A DNA stretch of 64,000 nucleotides from the NCBI GenBank assembly GCA_034387635.1, contig JAOANU010000016.1, positions 496,001-560,000 of the forward strand, given 5' to 3'. Below, in pieces: positions 22,735 through 34,301 of the stretch. The number at the start of each line of letters is the position of its first letter. Position 1 is the stretch's first letter. Origin of the DNA: Rhodosporidiobolus odoratus (lineage: Eukaryota; Basidiomycota; Microbotryomycetes; Sporidiobolales; Sporidiobolaceae). Under the pieces are notes generated by a model, which had not been told where the DNA came from, did no database searches, and was given only the letters and a program-made list of their open reading frames with translations. Made by a program: the position numbers and the translations under genes.

Positions 22735-23824
22735 ATGCACTCTCCGGTCTCCACTCTCGTCACCCTCGTCGCTCTCGCGACTTGCGCCTTCGCGTCCGCG
22801 ACTCAGGCTCACCACGGCGGCCTCGTCAACTCTCGCCGGTCTGGTCCTCTCGCCAAGCAGCGCCTCCAGAAGCGCGCCTCGTCTTACCTCGCTTCGGCCC
22901 CGCTCGCCAAGCGCACCGGTCTTCCCATGCTCGAGGACCTCGACGATGCTGCCCAGGACAATGAAGTCGCCAAGCGTGGCCTCCTTAGTGGTGTTCCCGT
23001 CGCGTCCTCCCTCAACACCCTTCCGGGTGGATCGACTCTCAACCTCGTCTCGCTCGACGCCATCCTCGGCTCCCTCAACCTCGGCGCGACCCAGATGACG
23101 GAGCACGAGAAGAACATCAGTACGTTCCTTTTCTCATCAGAGTCTCCGGGCTTTCGCTTACTTCGGTACCTCCTCATCCACAGAGACGATGGCTGCCAAG
23201 GCTCGCAAGTACAAGAAGACCCGCATGGTACGCTTTGGTCTTTTCTTCCTTTTCTTCCATCGCTCACGCTTCTTCCCCTCTTGCAGTCCTCGGCCTTCCA
23301 AGACTCCGTCTACCGCGAGCTTAAGGCGTACCGCGGCTCTGCCCAGTCTCTTCCCGGCCTCAAGGAGCTCGACGCCGCCCTCAGGCCCCTAGCCGGTGAC
23401 CAAGGTCTCGACAACTTCAACCGCGACGACCCCATCCAGGTCGCCATCAGGACCATCAACGAGAGTGCGCAGAACACCCTCGAATCGATCAACCTGATCG
23501 GTGCGTCCTTTTCTGCTCTTCACTGTTCCCTTGCACTCTTGACTGATACATCCTCTCCCTACAGTCTTCAACCTTCCCGTCCTCGGCGCGACCCTTGGCC
23601 CTATCCTCTACGACATCAAGTGCATCCTGTGCGTCTCTCTGATCCGCACCCTTCCCCACTCGACTTGCTGACCTCGCTTACACTGCAGTGAGGACCTCCT
23701 CAATATCACCCAGCTTCAAGTCGACGGCCTCCTCAACGAGCTCACCCCGGAACTCCAAGGCCTCACCCGCAACTACCGCGGTTCGATCTGCCGCATGACG
23801 CCGTCTCTCTATGACTGGTGCTAA
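22735..23824 (+). CDS. Secreted protein with Kex2-like dibasic sites, unknown function
   Basis: I do not recognise the family. The five-exon model (22735-23119, 23184-23227, 23287-23500, 23565-23628, 23689-23824) gives an exactly in-frame 280-residue protein. A signal peptide is clear: MHSPVSTLVTLVALATCAFASATQ. The next about 80 residues carry LQKR, LAKR and VAKR, the type of site cut by the Golgi protease Kex2, separated by about 17 and 23 residues. The rest is a mixed helical domain with no membrane segment (VYRELKAYRGSAQSLPGLKELDAAL, then NLPVLGATLGPILYDIKCIL) and ends SICRMTPSLYDWC. Cysteines are few (Cys-Ile-Leu, Ser-Ile-Cys and the C-terminal Cys). It may be a propeptide-processed secreted protein or a peptide precursor. 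Existence and secretion are well supported; role is unknown. Confidence 0.8.
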
Positions 23825-24622
23825 GCTCACCGTTCCTCTGCCTTCGAGGGCGGAGCTGGCTCTTCCCTCTCTTTCTTTCCTTACTTCGTGTCTTTCTCTC
23901 TGTCCCCGCTTATACCTCTTGGCTCTCTCTCCGATTCCCAATCCTGACCTAGCTTGTCCCCGGCCTCGTCTATCTATCTCCCCTCTCAGTCTTGCCCTAA
24001 TCCTTGTATCCCTACCTAATCTACTACTCCGCCTAATGTACTCCTTTGCCCTTGACATCCCACTGTAAAACGTCTGTTTGCCCTTCCGTGCACGCTTGAC
24101 GGGGATCTTTCGCCTGGCGGCAGGCTTGGCAGGCATGTCAAACTTCGACTTCCTTTTCTCGCTTGCAGCCTCTCTCCCCGCGCGGCTCACTCTCATACTT
24201 CGTCTGCTCACTCTCCGTCTGTTTCTTTGCCTGGGCGGGTCATCCGCCGCTGACATACCTCTTTCTCCTGCCTGGCCCCTCTCCCGCTGTTCTTTCTGTA
24301 GCTGTTCGCACCTTGCTCTTCGTGGTCACGTCTTCTGTGCGCATCGACCTAGCAGCCCATTCCTTCGTGATTCAGCTCTCCAGCTTACCTGATGTGTCGG
24401 CCCCAAACAGCGGAATCAAAGGGACCCGCTGGTCATGGATCGTGCCTCGCGGACCAAAGCCGTCGCTCTCTATCATACGTCGTGCTTTGCTTTCTCGCTT
24501 TGTCCCGCTCTCCTGGTGCTCCCATATAGTCAGGGAGTACTACACGTCGGAGAACGAGTAAGTCTGACCTAGGAGGTACTTGCATTTCCACTAAAGCCGA
24601 TTGTACTCAGTCGCTACTTTCC
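23825..24622. other. Intergenic between two convergent genes
   Basis: About 800 bases, strongly C/T-rich up to about 24350, containing the 3' flanks of the secreted-protein and SelW-like genes. Long frames on both strands here are composition artefacts; no domain or plausible splice pattern is visible. Confidence 0.4.
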
Positions 24623-25439
24623 TCATCCGCACCGAAACCGCGGCGCAAAGTCGTCCGCTGTCAACCTCCCGTCTGACCGGGCTTCTTCGAGCCCATGTTG
24701 GGGATCCTGAGGTGTTGGCTCCGTCTTTCCGGTCGCTGCTGCATTGACTTCGGGTGAAGACGCCGAATTGGATGTGGATTGCTGACGGGAAGGCTTGTCC
24801 GAGTGGCCGAGGTCTTTGGAGGGTGCTATGAGGTTGCGAATGCGTTGTTTCTGCGTGTTGATCACGCAGAGACTGAGCTATTGGGAAGTCTCGGAGAAAT
24901 GGCGAGCAGGCAAAGAGACGCACCAGATCCTTCATTTCAGGGAACCCACCCTCAATCTTCCGATCATAGACCATATCCCATCCTCCCCAACTTGCTTCCC
25001 TCTGCTCTTGCGCCGCTTCTTGCCCTCTCAAGAGCCAGACTCGAAAGCGTCCTCCAGTTTCGGGAGCGTTGCGAGGGACGAGGGTGATTGATCGCAAGCC
25101 CGGGGCCGTGCTGGGTTGCTCAGGTGTTGGTGCAGTAGGTGGGAAGGTGAGGAAGAGCTCAGTCTGGGTCCAAGAGGCGCGATGAAGCCACTATTGGGTG
25201 ACGAACCGGGAGGAAAAACGGGTGGGGCAAGTCAGCACAGCCGCTCGGGATGGCGGGGAGGAAGCACGACTTACTCGACAGCGGTCACAGAACTCGATCA
25301 CTACCCTCGGCAGCTCCCCCTCGCTGTTGAAGTGTGGTGGGGAGAAGGTGGAGGCGTCGAGAACGTCTTGAGGCTGAGTCGTGTCGCGCGAGGCTGCGCT
25401 TGCGGGAGGTCGGGGTGGGCAATCTTTGCAGTCGCTCAT
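24623..25439 (-). CDS. SelW-like Rdx-family thioredoxin-fold protein (Cys form)
   Basis: Rdx-family proteins (SelW, SelT, SelH, Rdx12) are small thioredoxin-fold redox proteins with a CxxC or CxxU site. Three exons: MSDCKDCPPRPPAS... from 25439, an intron (GTAAGT...CAATAG), WLHRASWTQTELFLTF..., an intron (GTGCGT...ACGCAG), then KQRIRNLIAP. Spliced hallmarks: PRVVIEFCDRCRWLHRASW (Cys51 and Cys54; Cys where animals may have Sec), SITLVPRNAPETGGRFRVWL, WDMVYDRKIEGGFPEMKDLKQRIRNLIAPSKDLGHSDKPS, which matches the family pattern of GGFPExKxLKqxvRdxixPxxxLGHSD. The C-terminal tail is a Ser/Thr/Glu-rich extension. It starts 146 bases from the MDR pseudogene, head to head. The frame continues upstream to 25580, but ATG 25439 best fits. 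Confidence 0.88.
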
Positions 25440-25585
25440 GATAGCTTGCTGCACTGGTAGAGCGAGTCGACGGAGTGGGAAATTGGACGAGGTGTCTTCG
25501 TCAGCAGCTTCGAGGTCTCGGGCCAACGCCGCCGCTACAACGCTTTCCCTCTGACCATTCCTCACACGAGTACACAGCACACGCT

Positions 25586-26390
25586 ATGACCATGAAGGCC
25601 ACCATCGTTACCTCCAAAGGGGTCACTGAAGTTCGCGACGTTCCTGTCCCCTCCATCTCTGGATCCCGAATTCTTATCAAGGTGTGTCCTCACGCTCATT
25701 CCACTATTCACCCTTGCTCTCCATTGCCCGCACACGGGTCAAGCACCGGTTGCGACATTACCCCTGGGCCCTCCCTCTATCTCCCCTGCTTCTCCCCCAA
25801 CTTGTTCTTCTTCCTTTGCCTTCTTGCGCTCCTGCTTCTTCCTGGTGCCTTCTCCCTGCTAATGAAGCGTCTCATCTAGACCAAAGCAGTCTCGATCAAC
25901 CCGATTGACGCGAAGCGTATGCTTGGCGTCTCTTGTTGTCTCTGCAATGACTTGCTTACTTTCTGCCTCCCCTCCCCGCCAACTGCAACTTCATCACCCC
26001 AGACAGATTCTGGCTTGGGTATAACTATGCTGGTGCCGTCAAGAAGGCCAGCAGCAAATGCTTGTGGTCAAGTAACTTCTCTTCGGCTTTGCTTGCTCTC
26101 CTTCTCCCCACCTTGAGCAGCCGCACGTACTGACTCACACCCTTACTGTAGGCTCGCCAGTTCCTATCCCTCCCTCCTTGCCAATGATGAGGTCCAGTCA
26201 AACCCTCTCCGTCTTCATAAGGGCGGTCTCGAGGCTATTCCCGAGGGATTGGACCTTGTCAGGGCTGGCAAGGTGAGCTCTTTTGTCTCTCGGTCACAGC
26301 TGTGGAGCCAAACAGATTCTGGCTTGTCTGCACCGCAGGACTCGGCACAGAAGGTTGTGCACAATATCAGATCATCGCAAAGTGAGCAAG
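25586..26390 (+). pseudogene. Zinc-type/MDR alcohol dehydrogenase-like pseudogene, centre deleted
   Basis: Only the two ends of a medium-chain dehydrogenase/reductase (quinone-oxidoreductase/trans-enoyl-reductase-like) gene survive. Exon 1 (25586-25681): MTMKATIVTSKGVTEVRDVPVP...RILIK, ending at GTGTGT. Exon 2 (25880-25916): TKAVSINPIDAK. Exon 3 fragment from about 26003: GYNYAGAVKKASSK, then reading is lost. A C-terminal exon fragment (about 26156-26273) encodes DEVQSNPLRLHKGGLEAIPEGLDL, followed by an intron and SAQKVVHNI. The whole cofactor-binding Rossmann core (expected 150 or more residues) is missing, so no enzyme can be made. A 14-base exact repeat, cagattctggcttg, lies at 26004-26017 and 26313-26326. 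Confidence 0.85.
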
Positions 26391-29300
26391 GGTAGCATGT
26401 GGTTGGCAAGGCGCAACCAAGTCAGTAATGCTACTCGGATTGGCGATTCACTCTCGTACTGCTGTATTGCCACGCTGGCAGCACCAATTTGGTGCTCAGC
26501 AGCAGCCGGGAATAATGCAAGTCCTAAGGACCACTCACAAATTTCTGGTTGATGTGACTGGTTCAGCATTGATGCTGCTAAGTCTAGTGTCAACACAGTG
26601 TCCCTGAGTAGCCAACTGTGTTCCGTGGGAGGCAAGTTGCGCTTGAGATACACAGTTGTATTGGCTTGCAAGGCAAGGGTGACCGTAGGCGGTGGGGGTG
26701 CTGAAATTGTCTGCCTTGTCTGCCTGTTTAGGCTCCCCTTGCCTCAGCTCTGCCGACATTGAGAGTGGCTGACAAACGGGTGGTATACTCAGCACAAGCA
26801 GGATAAGCGGTGGTGCCAACGGCCAACATCATTGGCCTTCTCAATTCGCTTTTTCAGTTGGTTATACAGTGCCGCTTGCCCAAAGGGACACTGATCTGAC
26901 AGGCGCAGAAACATGGTGGCTACTAGTCACACTGGCTCGAGGAGCATGTCCTACTGGCTGGCCAAGGGGACACATTGTGGGGAAACGGGTTTATCGGACT
27001 TTCTGATGACACTGCATTGTCAGCGTAGGACAGTAGGGTGGCAGATGCTTCGTCAAGCTTCCCAGAGCAGCAAGGGAAGGGAATAGCGCGGGGGGGAAAG
27101 GGGGCAATAATCAGAGAGCCAGGGAACGAAGTAAAAGCTAAAGCGACAAAAGGGTGCTTCAGCGGCCCGGAGTCGTTGTTCCTCCTTTTTTCGTGTCAGG
27201 CAACCCACGACAGGCAAGGGGTCGCATCGCGCATATGTTCAAATGGGGGAAGGCAAGCTCAGATGGGAAGGGAAGCCCCAAACAAAGGTAATTTGAGCCC
27301 TTCCGCCTGAAGACTCTCTGTGCTTCTCGTGCCCACATTGGAGACCGCCCACAGGCACACAGGCTGCCTCACACTGTAACTGTCCATGCTTGTGTGTAGA
27401 AAGGAAAGTGCAGCAAGAGAAATGTCGAGCCAGATTGAGAAGGCCAACCCATCTCATCCAAGTTCCGCCAGGGTGCAATGCTGTCGCTAACAAGCCAAGA
27501 CTAGGTACAGGGCTTCCTTCAATCGACAGCAAGCCGCGATACCCAAGTCTCTCGCCTAGCAGCGAGAGGTGAGCAGCATTCTCAGAGTCTGTGTATGCGA
27601 TCTCGATTTGATTCTCCTCAGGTCTAATGTTCCCGATGCCAGCTTGGCATTGAGCGCAGGGCCCCCTCTTCTCACCTACTTGGCCTCCTTTCTCCCCTGC
27701 TTGAGAAGCTGTGAGTGGGGGGGGGGAGGGAAACGGGTCAACCTCACTGAGTGGGAGAAATGGGCGGTTTAAGGACATCAAAGTAGCTGAAAAGTCAAGC
27801 CCAAGCGCTACAGTCTTTACAGGGGCCAGATACACCCTAGAGTAGCTGCCTTGCCCAACCTCAACAATCTCGCTCAATTGTAGCATTCGGGCGCCGCATG
27901 CAAGTGTTTCCGATTTTGGCCTTCTGGAGTGACTTCGAGCCAGACGTACCTCTGCACTGGCGAGTTACGCTGTATGCAGATACTATGGAAACCTGTTTCC
28001 GCCGCATGCTATGTCTCTACGGCTAGGTCAACTTGACTGGGACAGTCGGAACAGGCGGCGGCTGAAAATCAGAGACCAGCAGCGATGATTGGGCAGAACG
28101 GAGTTTGACGGGCATCACGAGCTTGCCCGGGTGGCTGCAGGCACCAGTAGAGGACTGCGCAGCAGGAGGAGAACCTCGGTTCGCGCAGGTTGCAGGACGA
28201 CAAGGGCACGACGGACTGGATTGAGAAGGTCAATCCAGAGGTGAGGGGCTCGACTCTTGATGCTGGTAGCAAGGGGGTGCACTCAACGGCGTCTCAATGA
28301 AGCTGGCCTTCGCTCATGCTCTTTTCTCTCTCTCTCTGTCATCGCTCCCTCGCTTCGAGCTCTGGCTACAGCTTTCGCCCCCGCTCCAGAGGTGCGTTTC
28401 TCCCTCACATCTTTCTCGACTCCTAGCACATTGCTTACTCTGGTGCTCTTTGCGTCGGAGTTCGTCCCGGGCAAGCTCACACGTGTCTGCAACTTCTTTC
28501 TAGCCGACACACGGCATCCCAGCGTGAGCCTCCCCTGCCCTCCTCTCAGCGCCTTCCCCCGCAGCTATTCTATGGTTTCCAGTTTTGCTCTCAAGTGTTG
28601 GCTCTGTGGCAAGTCTTCAGCCTAACAGTTGCGCGCTACCAAGTAGGCAGCTTCGGTCGTTCCGATTCAAGGTGCTGCTGCCGAACCTCTTCTCCTCGAG
28701 CAGGCTTCCTCGGCCTGTCTCTTCTTTCGCCTGCTCCATCAACAGCATCTAGCTTTCTTCCATCAGGTTACTCACTCCCATCACTCTACGGCAAAGATGT
28801 CGCTGCAGAGCGAAAGATCGGACGCCGCCTTCCTTTGGTTTGAGGGCAAATGGTGATGGCAGACCCCATTGGACTGCAAGTCAGCCAGGACCACAGCTCA
28901 AGACCACGCAGTATACACTTCCAGGTTTTAAGGGTTAAGGCAAGCAGCGGATTGTTGTGGACCGACAGAGAAGAAAAAGCAGAGGGCAAGTTGAGAAGGT
29001 CGAAAGCAGAAAGAAGATGCGGAGCTTTCTTCCCAAGTAGCTGGCACATACAGTCTAAGTATGTCAGAGGTCGCATTGCTAGCAGGGAGCTCTCAGTGAC
29101 TGCAGGCACATATATCCGGATGTGGAAAGTATTCGAAAGAGGTAGCAAAGTGTTTGGCTGTGAGCACTGTCAATCAAACGGCCTTGCCTTTACTCACCCA
29201 GAGTCACTACAAACAGTGAAGGAAGTGGCAATCGGGCCTACATAGATCACTCTGTCCCCCTTTGCATCTTGGCCCTCAAAATTGTACTCCTCGCCGGGAT

Positions 29301-30119
29301 CATTGTTGAGCTGTAAAGTAAGGCAAAGGTTGAGGCAGCTAAACCATAGGCAGGCAAACAGACACACTGTGCTGACCGCTTAGGTCTGCTGAACAACTTC
29401 CTCACCGTCAAAATCTGTGTGTAATGCACGCAGGTCATTATATTCGGCCCTTTCTTCTGGTCTGTGCCACAAAGGAGAGATAGGTCACAGGAAGACCAGC
29501 GCACCTTGGTAGTAGCCTGCGTGCTCACCATATCTCCTGTAGTAGCCCATGTCGAACGGGGCTATGACTGAGCCAATCGATTCGTTCCTGTCCATGCAAA
29601 AAGTGCATAGTCAGTCCGTTATCAGCAGCAAAGGCAGCACACATACAGTCTGACGGTCACCCGCTCCAGTTCCTCGCCTGAGCGCCGCCGGAACTGCCAT
29701 ACAAGAGGTGTTAGGTGCAAACTTGCGGTCAAAGGAAAGAAAGAAAACATACAATCAGCTCCACCTCGAGTTCCTCTTCAGCTGCCCTTCTCGCGGCTAT
29801 CCTCAGCTCCTCCCGCTCGCTTTTCACCAGGCCAGTGTAGGAGAGCCGTCCTTGTCCGAATTTGAGGGTGGTTTGGAGAAAGGCAGGAGCAGTGAGATCT
29901 GAGCTGGGCATAAGACTAGTGTACCTTTGAGATCTTCAGGAAGGCGTTGAAGGGACTGTGACCACTCAGTGAGGTCTGAAATCGCAGAGAAGGGAGGCAG
30001 AGAACGGTAGTTAAGCAGGACTCGGTACCCACTTCCGCTCTATCTCCTCCTGCAACTTCGCTTCCACTATCTCCTTACATATCAGACCTAGCAGTCAGCC
30101 TTTCAGAGCCACTAGCACT
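26391..30119. other. Gene-poor island, left part
   Basis: About 3.7 kb in which I can support no gene. GC is visibly lower than in flanking gene-dense DNA. Frames such as 27239-27886 (-) and 28850-29245 (+) show no domain, no consistent splice sites and no codon pattern like the real genes. Copies of the motif GGCCTTCTCA(A) lie at 26834 and, inverted, 27435; near-copies are at about 28221 and 28991. Near 28310-28560 there is a C/T-rich stretch resembling a promoter or decayed gene. Confidence 0.5.
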
Positions 30120-32747
30120 ATGACCAGCTCTCTCCAGTCCTCCAGCAAGCACACCAACGCCACCCTTACCATTTCCTCTTCCTCCTTGACAATCTCCCCT
30201 TCTCATCTACCTCTTCCTCTTGACCACAAGCGCAAGCACGATTCTACTACCAATCTATCTACCTCTTCCGACTCCGATTCCTGCAGGTTTGAGGGCCAGG
30301 AGCGCACCAATACAAACACCACCTCCCACAATGATTCCTCTTTTCATCCTACACCTGCCCTTAACAACTCTCCCACATCCCCCCATTCCTCTCAACCTGT
30401 CAGCAGCCAGTCCGAAGCCCGCTCTCAAGCTCAGTCCTCCCAGGTTGATGTCTTTCACCTCGACGACGAACCAAATCTGTCGGAGATTGATCTCGCCGAA
30501 GCTCTGGAGGAGGGTCTTGAGCCTGAGTCTGACGACAATTGTGAGGAGAATGACAGTGAGGAGACGCTTCCTCGCGACACTTCCCCCTCGCCTCAATCTG
30601 CACCCGAGACCCCTGGTTACGACGAGCTCAAGTCTCGCAAGGATTACTTTCGCGCTACGGGCTGGCTGCACCACCTCTCGCACCCAATACTGACAGCGCG
30701 CAAGCGCATTCTGGCTGATGCTGAGGAAGGGAAAGCAGCGGCGCTGAGGGCAGGCAGGGAGGGTGACGAAGGGTTTGGGGTAGCGTTTAGGGGCGCGTTA
30801 GCAGGGTTGGCGTATGAGGGTAACGGGGAGGCGCACGGGATGTCGCCGGCGCTTTTGGATAGGTTGAAGCTGGCAAAGGAGGGACGGCAGGCACAAGTCG
30901 GGCTTGAGCAGGAGCGTGAGGAGCGGAGGCAGCAGCAGCAGCAGAGTGGGAAAGGGAAGGGGAAGCTTCCCCCACCCCTCCCCGAGGTTCCTCCCCTCCC
31001 CGCCGACCTCGCCTCTCGTACACTCTCCAAAGATTGGAAGTCGCGGGTCGATTATGACCCCGAGGAGCTCTTCCACGACGACTTCGGCGCGGCTCGCCTT
31101 CTCTCCAACCCCGAAATCGCTCCGGTCTACTCTGCCGCTTGTGCCGATCTCGAAGCAGGTCGCCCTCCTCCACTTCGCCTCCTCCCACCGCACATAATGG
31201 CTCAGTGTGTCAAGCAGGATGGGTATCTGTTCCACGAGACAAATCCGGACAGCAACAGCAAGTATGGGGACAGCGGGCCGTGCTCAAGGTCAGTGAGGGC
31301 GGCGCAGAATGTGTTGAGGAACAAAGGCATCGAGCTGGGAGCTTTTGTACGCTCTTCTTCCTCATACTTTGATCTATGTTTTGCGATACTTTCGCTCTTG
31401 TTTCTTCAAGTACCAATGCTGATATACACTCAATCTAAAGGATGCCGCCAACGAATGCGCCGGCGGGGCGATCAGGAACCACTTTTGGCACTCGAACAAC
31501 AAAGAGCCGATCACCGCTGTAAGCCCCCAGGCAGGTATCCTGCAAGGCCAGCGCTTCGAGCTTTCATGTGAGCCCACAATCTGTCGCCCGCGAGACTCCT
31601 GGCTGACCAAACAATTCTCGGCTTTGCATCCATATTTCCTTGCCTCCCCGGTTTCCTCCGTCTCACAACCGCTTGCCTAGGTCTCTTTGAAGAACTCGAT
31701 CAGCTCTACCACATCCATCTCTCCGATGTTATCGTGACAGGTGCGGCACCTCAGAATGTTCTGACCTCAACGACGCAGACGTCCCGCCTCCAACCACTCT
31801 GGGTCGTCGTCGTCTCACCCTTCGGATACCCCTTCCGCGTCCTTCGCGCCCACCATGGGCGGTGCCACTCTACCGTCTCCGAGGAGGTGTCTGCATGCCT
31901 CCATTTGGAGGATGCTGCCAATCTTGCTGAGGTTGCAGCAAGCCACGCGCCCCCCCGCCCCATCTCTCCTCCTTCTGCCGACTCACCTCCGCCAGCGAAG
32001 CGACAACGAACCTCCCAGACCTCAGATCACACTCCAGCCTCCCCATCTTCGACCGCAACAGCCTCCGATGTCTTCGCTTACGAGCTCAACCTCCGCGCAG
32101 CGACTGGCCGTAAGGCCATTATGGGGGTGAGCACATTGCATGAGCTCCTTTCGATCTCACCCACCTCCTCCTCGGACAAAATTGCGACCTCGGTTGCCAA
32201 GCACCTTTCGGCACGTAGTCTGCCTCTTCCGGGAGCAGGGGCCGTGAACCAGCAGGGCGGACGAAAGCGGGGACAGAAAGGCAGCCAAAAGGGCGGACGA
32301 AAGCGGGGACAGAAAGGCAGCCAGAAGGGCGGTTGGGGCGGCGGAAGGAAGGGGGGTCGCGCGGGTGGTCGAGTTGGCAACGTCGGAATTGGTGGCGACG
32401 TCGAAATCGGTGGCGGCGGCGGCAGCCGCAGACGCAGACGCAGCCAGGCTAGTCTGAGCGCTGCATCGGCAAAGGGCGCGGAGACCAAATGGGTGAAGGC
32501 TCACGGCGCAGCTGACCGCAAACCACCATGCTTTGTCTGCGGAAGGGTTTGGTTCTTCTCCTCTTCCACTCTTGCGCTCTGCTGATGGTCCTTGCTCTTT
32601 TCAAACTTGCAGATCGAGTCAAAGAATTGGGTATGGGACCGAGAGGAGCCCACTCGACGCCGGTGCGACAGCTGTTACGCGTATTGGCGAAGACACCATG
32701 GCGAGGAGCGCACTCCCGGTCGTTACTGCTGGGAGCCTCGTCACTAA
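30120..32747 (+). CDS. Large predicted nuclear protein with a C-terminal GATA-like zinc finger
   Basis: I do not recognise the whole protein. The four-exon model (30120-31346, 31441-31567, 31681-32546, 32613-32747) is exactly in frame and gives about 784 residues. The N-terminal about 190 residues are Ser/Thr-rich, then acidic (EALEEGLEPESDDNCEEND). A Gln run (RRQQQQQ) precedes a conserved-looking central region (RKDYFRATGWLHHLSHPILT; GYLFHETNPDSNSKYGDSGP; GGAIRNHFWHSNNKEP; CLFEELDQLYHIHLSDVI). Next come a basic NLS-like PPAKRQRTS, a Gly/Lys/Arg segment with a 36-base tandem repeat, and a poly-Arg run. Splicing across 32547-32612 joins CFVCGR to NWVWDREEPTRRRCDSCYAYWRR, giving C-x2-C-x19-C-x2-C, the spacing of GATA-type fingers, followed by a basic tail. 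A DNA-binding regulator is inferred. The intron at 31568-31680 is the least certain. Confidence 0.65.
32256..32327 (+). repeat. Two tandem copies of a 36-base coding repeat
   Basis: Units at 32256-32291 and 32292-32327 differ by one base and encode GGRKRGQKGSQK twice, followed by a partial, diverged third unit (GGWGGGRKGG). It adds positive charge next to the zinc finger. Confidence 0.85.
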
Positions 32748-34301
32748 GCAAGGTCAGTGTCTCATTACCACCTGCTTCCTCCTCTCCAGCTAAGCATTTC
32801 CTGTGCCATGCAGCCTTTTCTGGTCCTCTTTTCCCGACCCGAAAATTGCCCCGCCTACCCTCCCTTCGCTTCCCAACCACTCGCACCTACCACACTCCAA
32901 GATTGAACCTCCTTCTCAGCACGCTTTTCCCATGTGCCTCGTCCTTCCGGCTCTCCACCGTCTCCCTCTGCCCTCGACAGAACCATTCCTCTCCGTTTAA
33001 TTCTCCTTTCATACCTTCACCACCGTTCTTTCTCTGACGCGCATCACATCCAAGCCGGAGCTTCTCTTCACTCGCTTGACGCTTCCCGCCCTCTCCTCCA
33101 CTATTTCACCTGAGTCAGCTCTCGCCCCGTCATCCGTACTCGCAATCTCACTTCGCATCTCACAACCGGCCACTGACCTTGCTCTTGGAGTATAGCTCTT
33201 CTGACACGACTTTTCCCGGCATTTTTACCCTGCCCGTTCATCCCGCACGACCTCTCGTCCTCCTCTACGGGTTTTCGGCTACCATTTCCCTTACGGTACG
33301 TCGGTCTGCGTCTCTGCACCGCAAGCGAGTTGACTGAGCCGTCATCGCTTCTTTCTCTCCGTGTCTTCTACTAAAGCCAGCCTTGCTATGGCTTCGCCCT
33401 TGACTTCTCCGAAGTGGGTGACCGTTCATCCGCGCCAGCTGACGTTACCGCTAGTATTGGTACGTCTCCCCCCACCCCTTTCAAGCAATCCCGTCGCTCA
33501 CCCCTCCTGTCTTTGACAGGCCTCTCAAGCGTTCAGCATTCGAGCTTCCTGAGGACCAGTGCAGAGTTCTTAGCTTCTGGTGCGTTCTTCACGCCCGCCT
33601 GACTACAGAGTCATCTTGTCGCTGATGATCTTCCCTCCCACAGCTTTCATCTGCTCGTTTCCGAATCTTCCTCGCTCAACCTTTCCCCCTCACAGGCCGT
33701 AGCTAGGTGAGCAGCGTTCTTGGCGTTCGTGCACTCGCCAGCTGCTGACGCCTCCTTCCCTTTCACAGCCTCGGCCAGCGAAGAACAACTGCAGAAGCTT
33801 TCGGCGCTGCATTTCCTCTCGCAGGCAAGTACTTCCCTCGCAATTTCAGCGCAAACTGGGACACGCCTGACCGAGCTTTCTTGCGCAAAAAGCGATCTAT
33901 ACAGACCCTCCCGCCCACATGCGCTCTTCTCCAGATGTACCTTTGTAGTCCCTGCTTTTCTCGCCTCTCCATTCTCGTCTCTGCACCTCCGCTTCCCCCT
34001 TTCTCCTTTCCGGCGTCTTCAGCGTCTCTGTCTCGTCTTTGCCGTTCTCTCGCAATTCAGACTCGAATCTGTGCTACCCTTTCGCTTGCGTCCCTTTTTT
34101 CTTCCCTTCCCTCTTGGCCGGAACAAGATAAAAAGAAGAGGGGAAAAGGAGGGGAAAGCAGAGCCTTGCCCATTTTGCAGTTTCCCGGTCGCGTCGTTCA
34201 CTGCTCCTGTTCTCCCTACACCCTCTCTGCGTCCTCTCCGCGTCTTGCGGGCTTTTCGGGGTGGGAAGAGGAGAAGGAGGAAAGAAGAAAAAGGAAAAAA
34301 G
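32748..34301. other. Region with possible decayed or unresolved exons
   Basis: No gene can be supported firmly. From about 33380 to 33990 several short open segments on the plus strand are bounded by plausible GT...AG sites, such as one encoding PLKRSAFELPEDQCRVLSF (33526-33580) and one encoding FHLLVSESSSLNLS (33646-33706). Alternative frames splice equally well and no start or family is recognisable. It could be a small real gene, a relic or chance in C/T-rich DNA. The right end, just before the tRNA gene, is purine-rich. Confidence 0.3.
34295..34300 (-). terminator. RNA polymerase III terminator
   Basis: A run of six T's on the minus strand one base after the tRNA 3' end, the standard Pol III stop signal. 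Confidence 0.7.

Noticed and set aside
23678..24256. 192-residue Arg-rich minus-strand ORF
   Set aside because: It overlaps the last exon of the secreted-protein gene and C/T-rich 3' DNA; the Arg richness comes from composition.
25439..26390. The SelW-like gene and the MDR gene as a working redox pair
   Set aside because: The MDR gene lacks its central domain, so a present-day functional partnership is not supported.
27239..27886. 215-residue minus-strand ORF starting MLQLSEIVEVGQGSYSRVYLAP
   Set aside because: The opening faintly resembles a kinase glycine loop, but nothing else of a kinase follows and there is no splice support.
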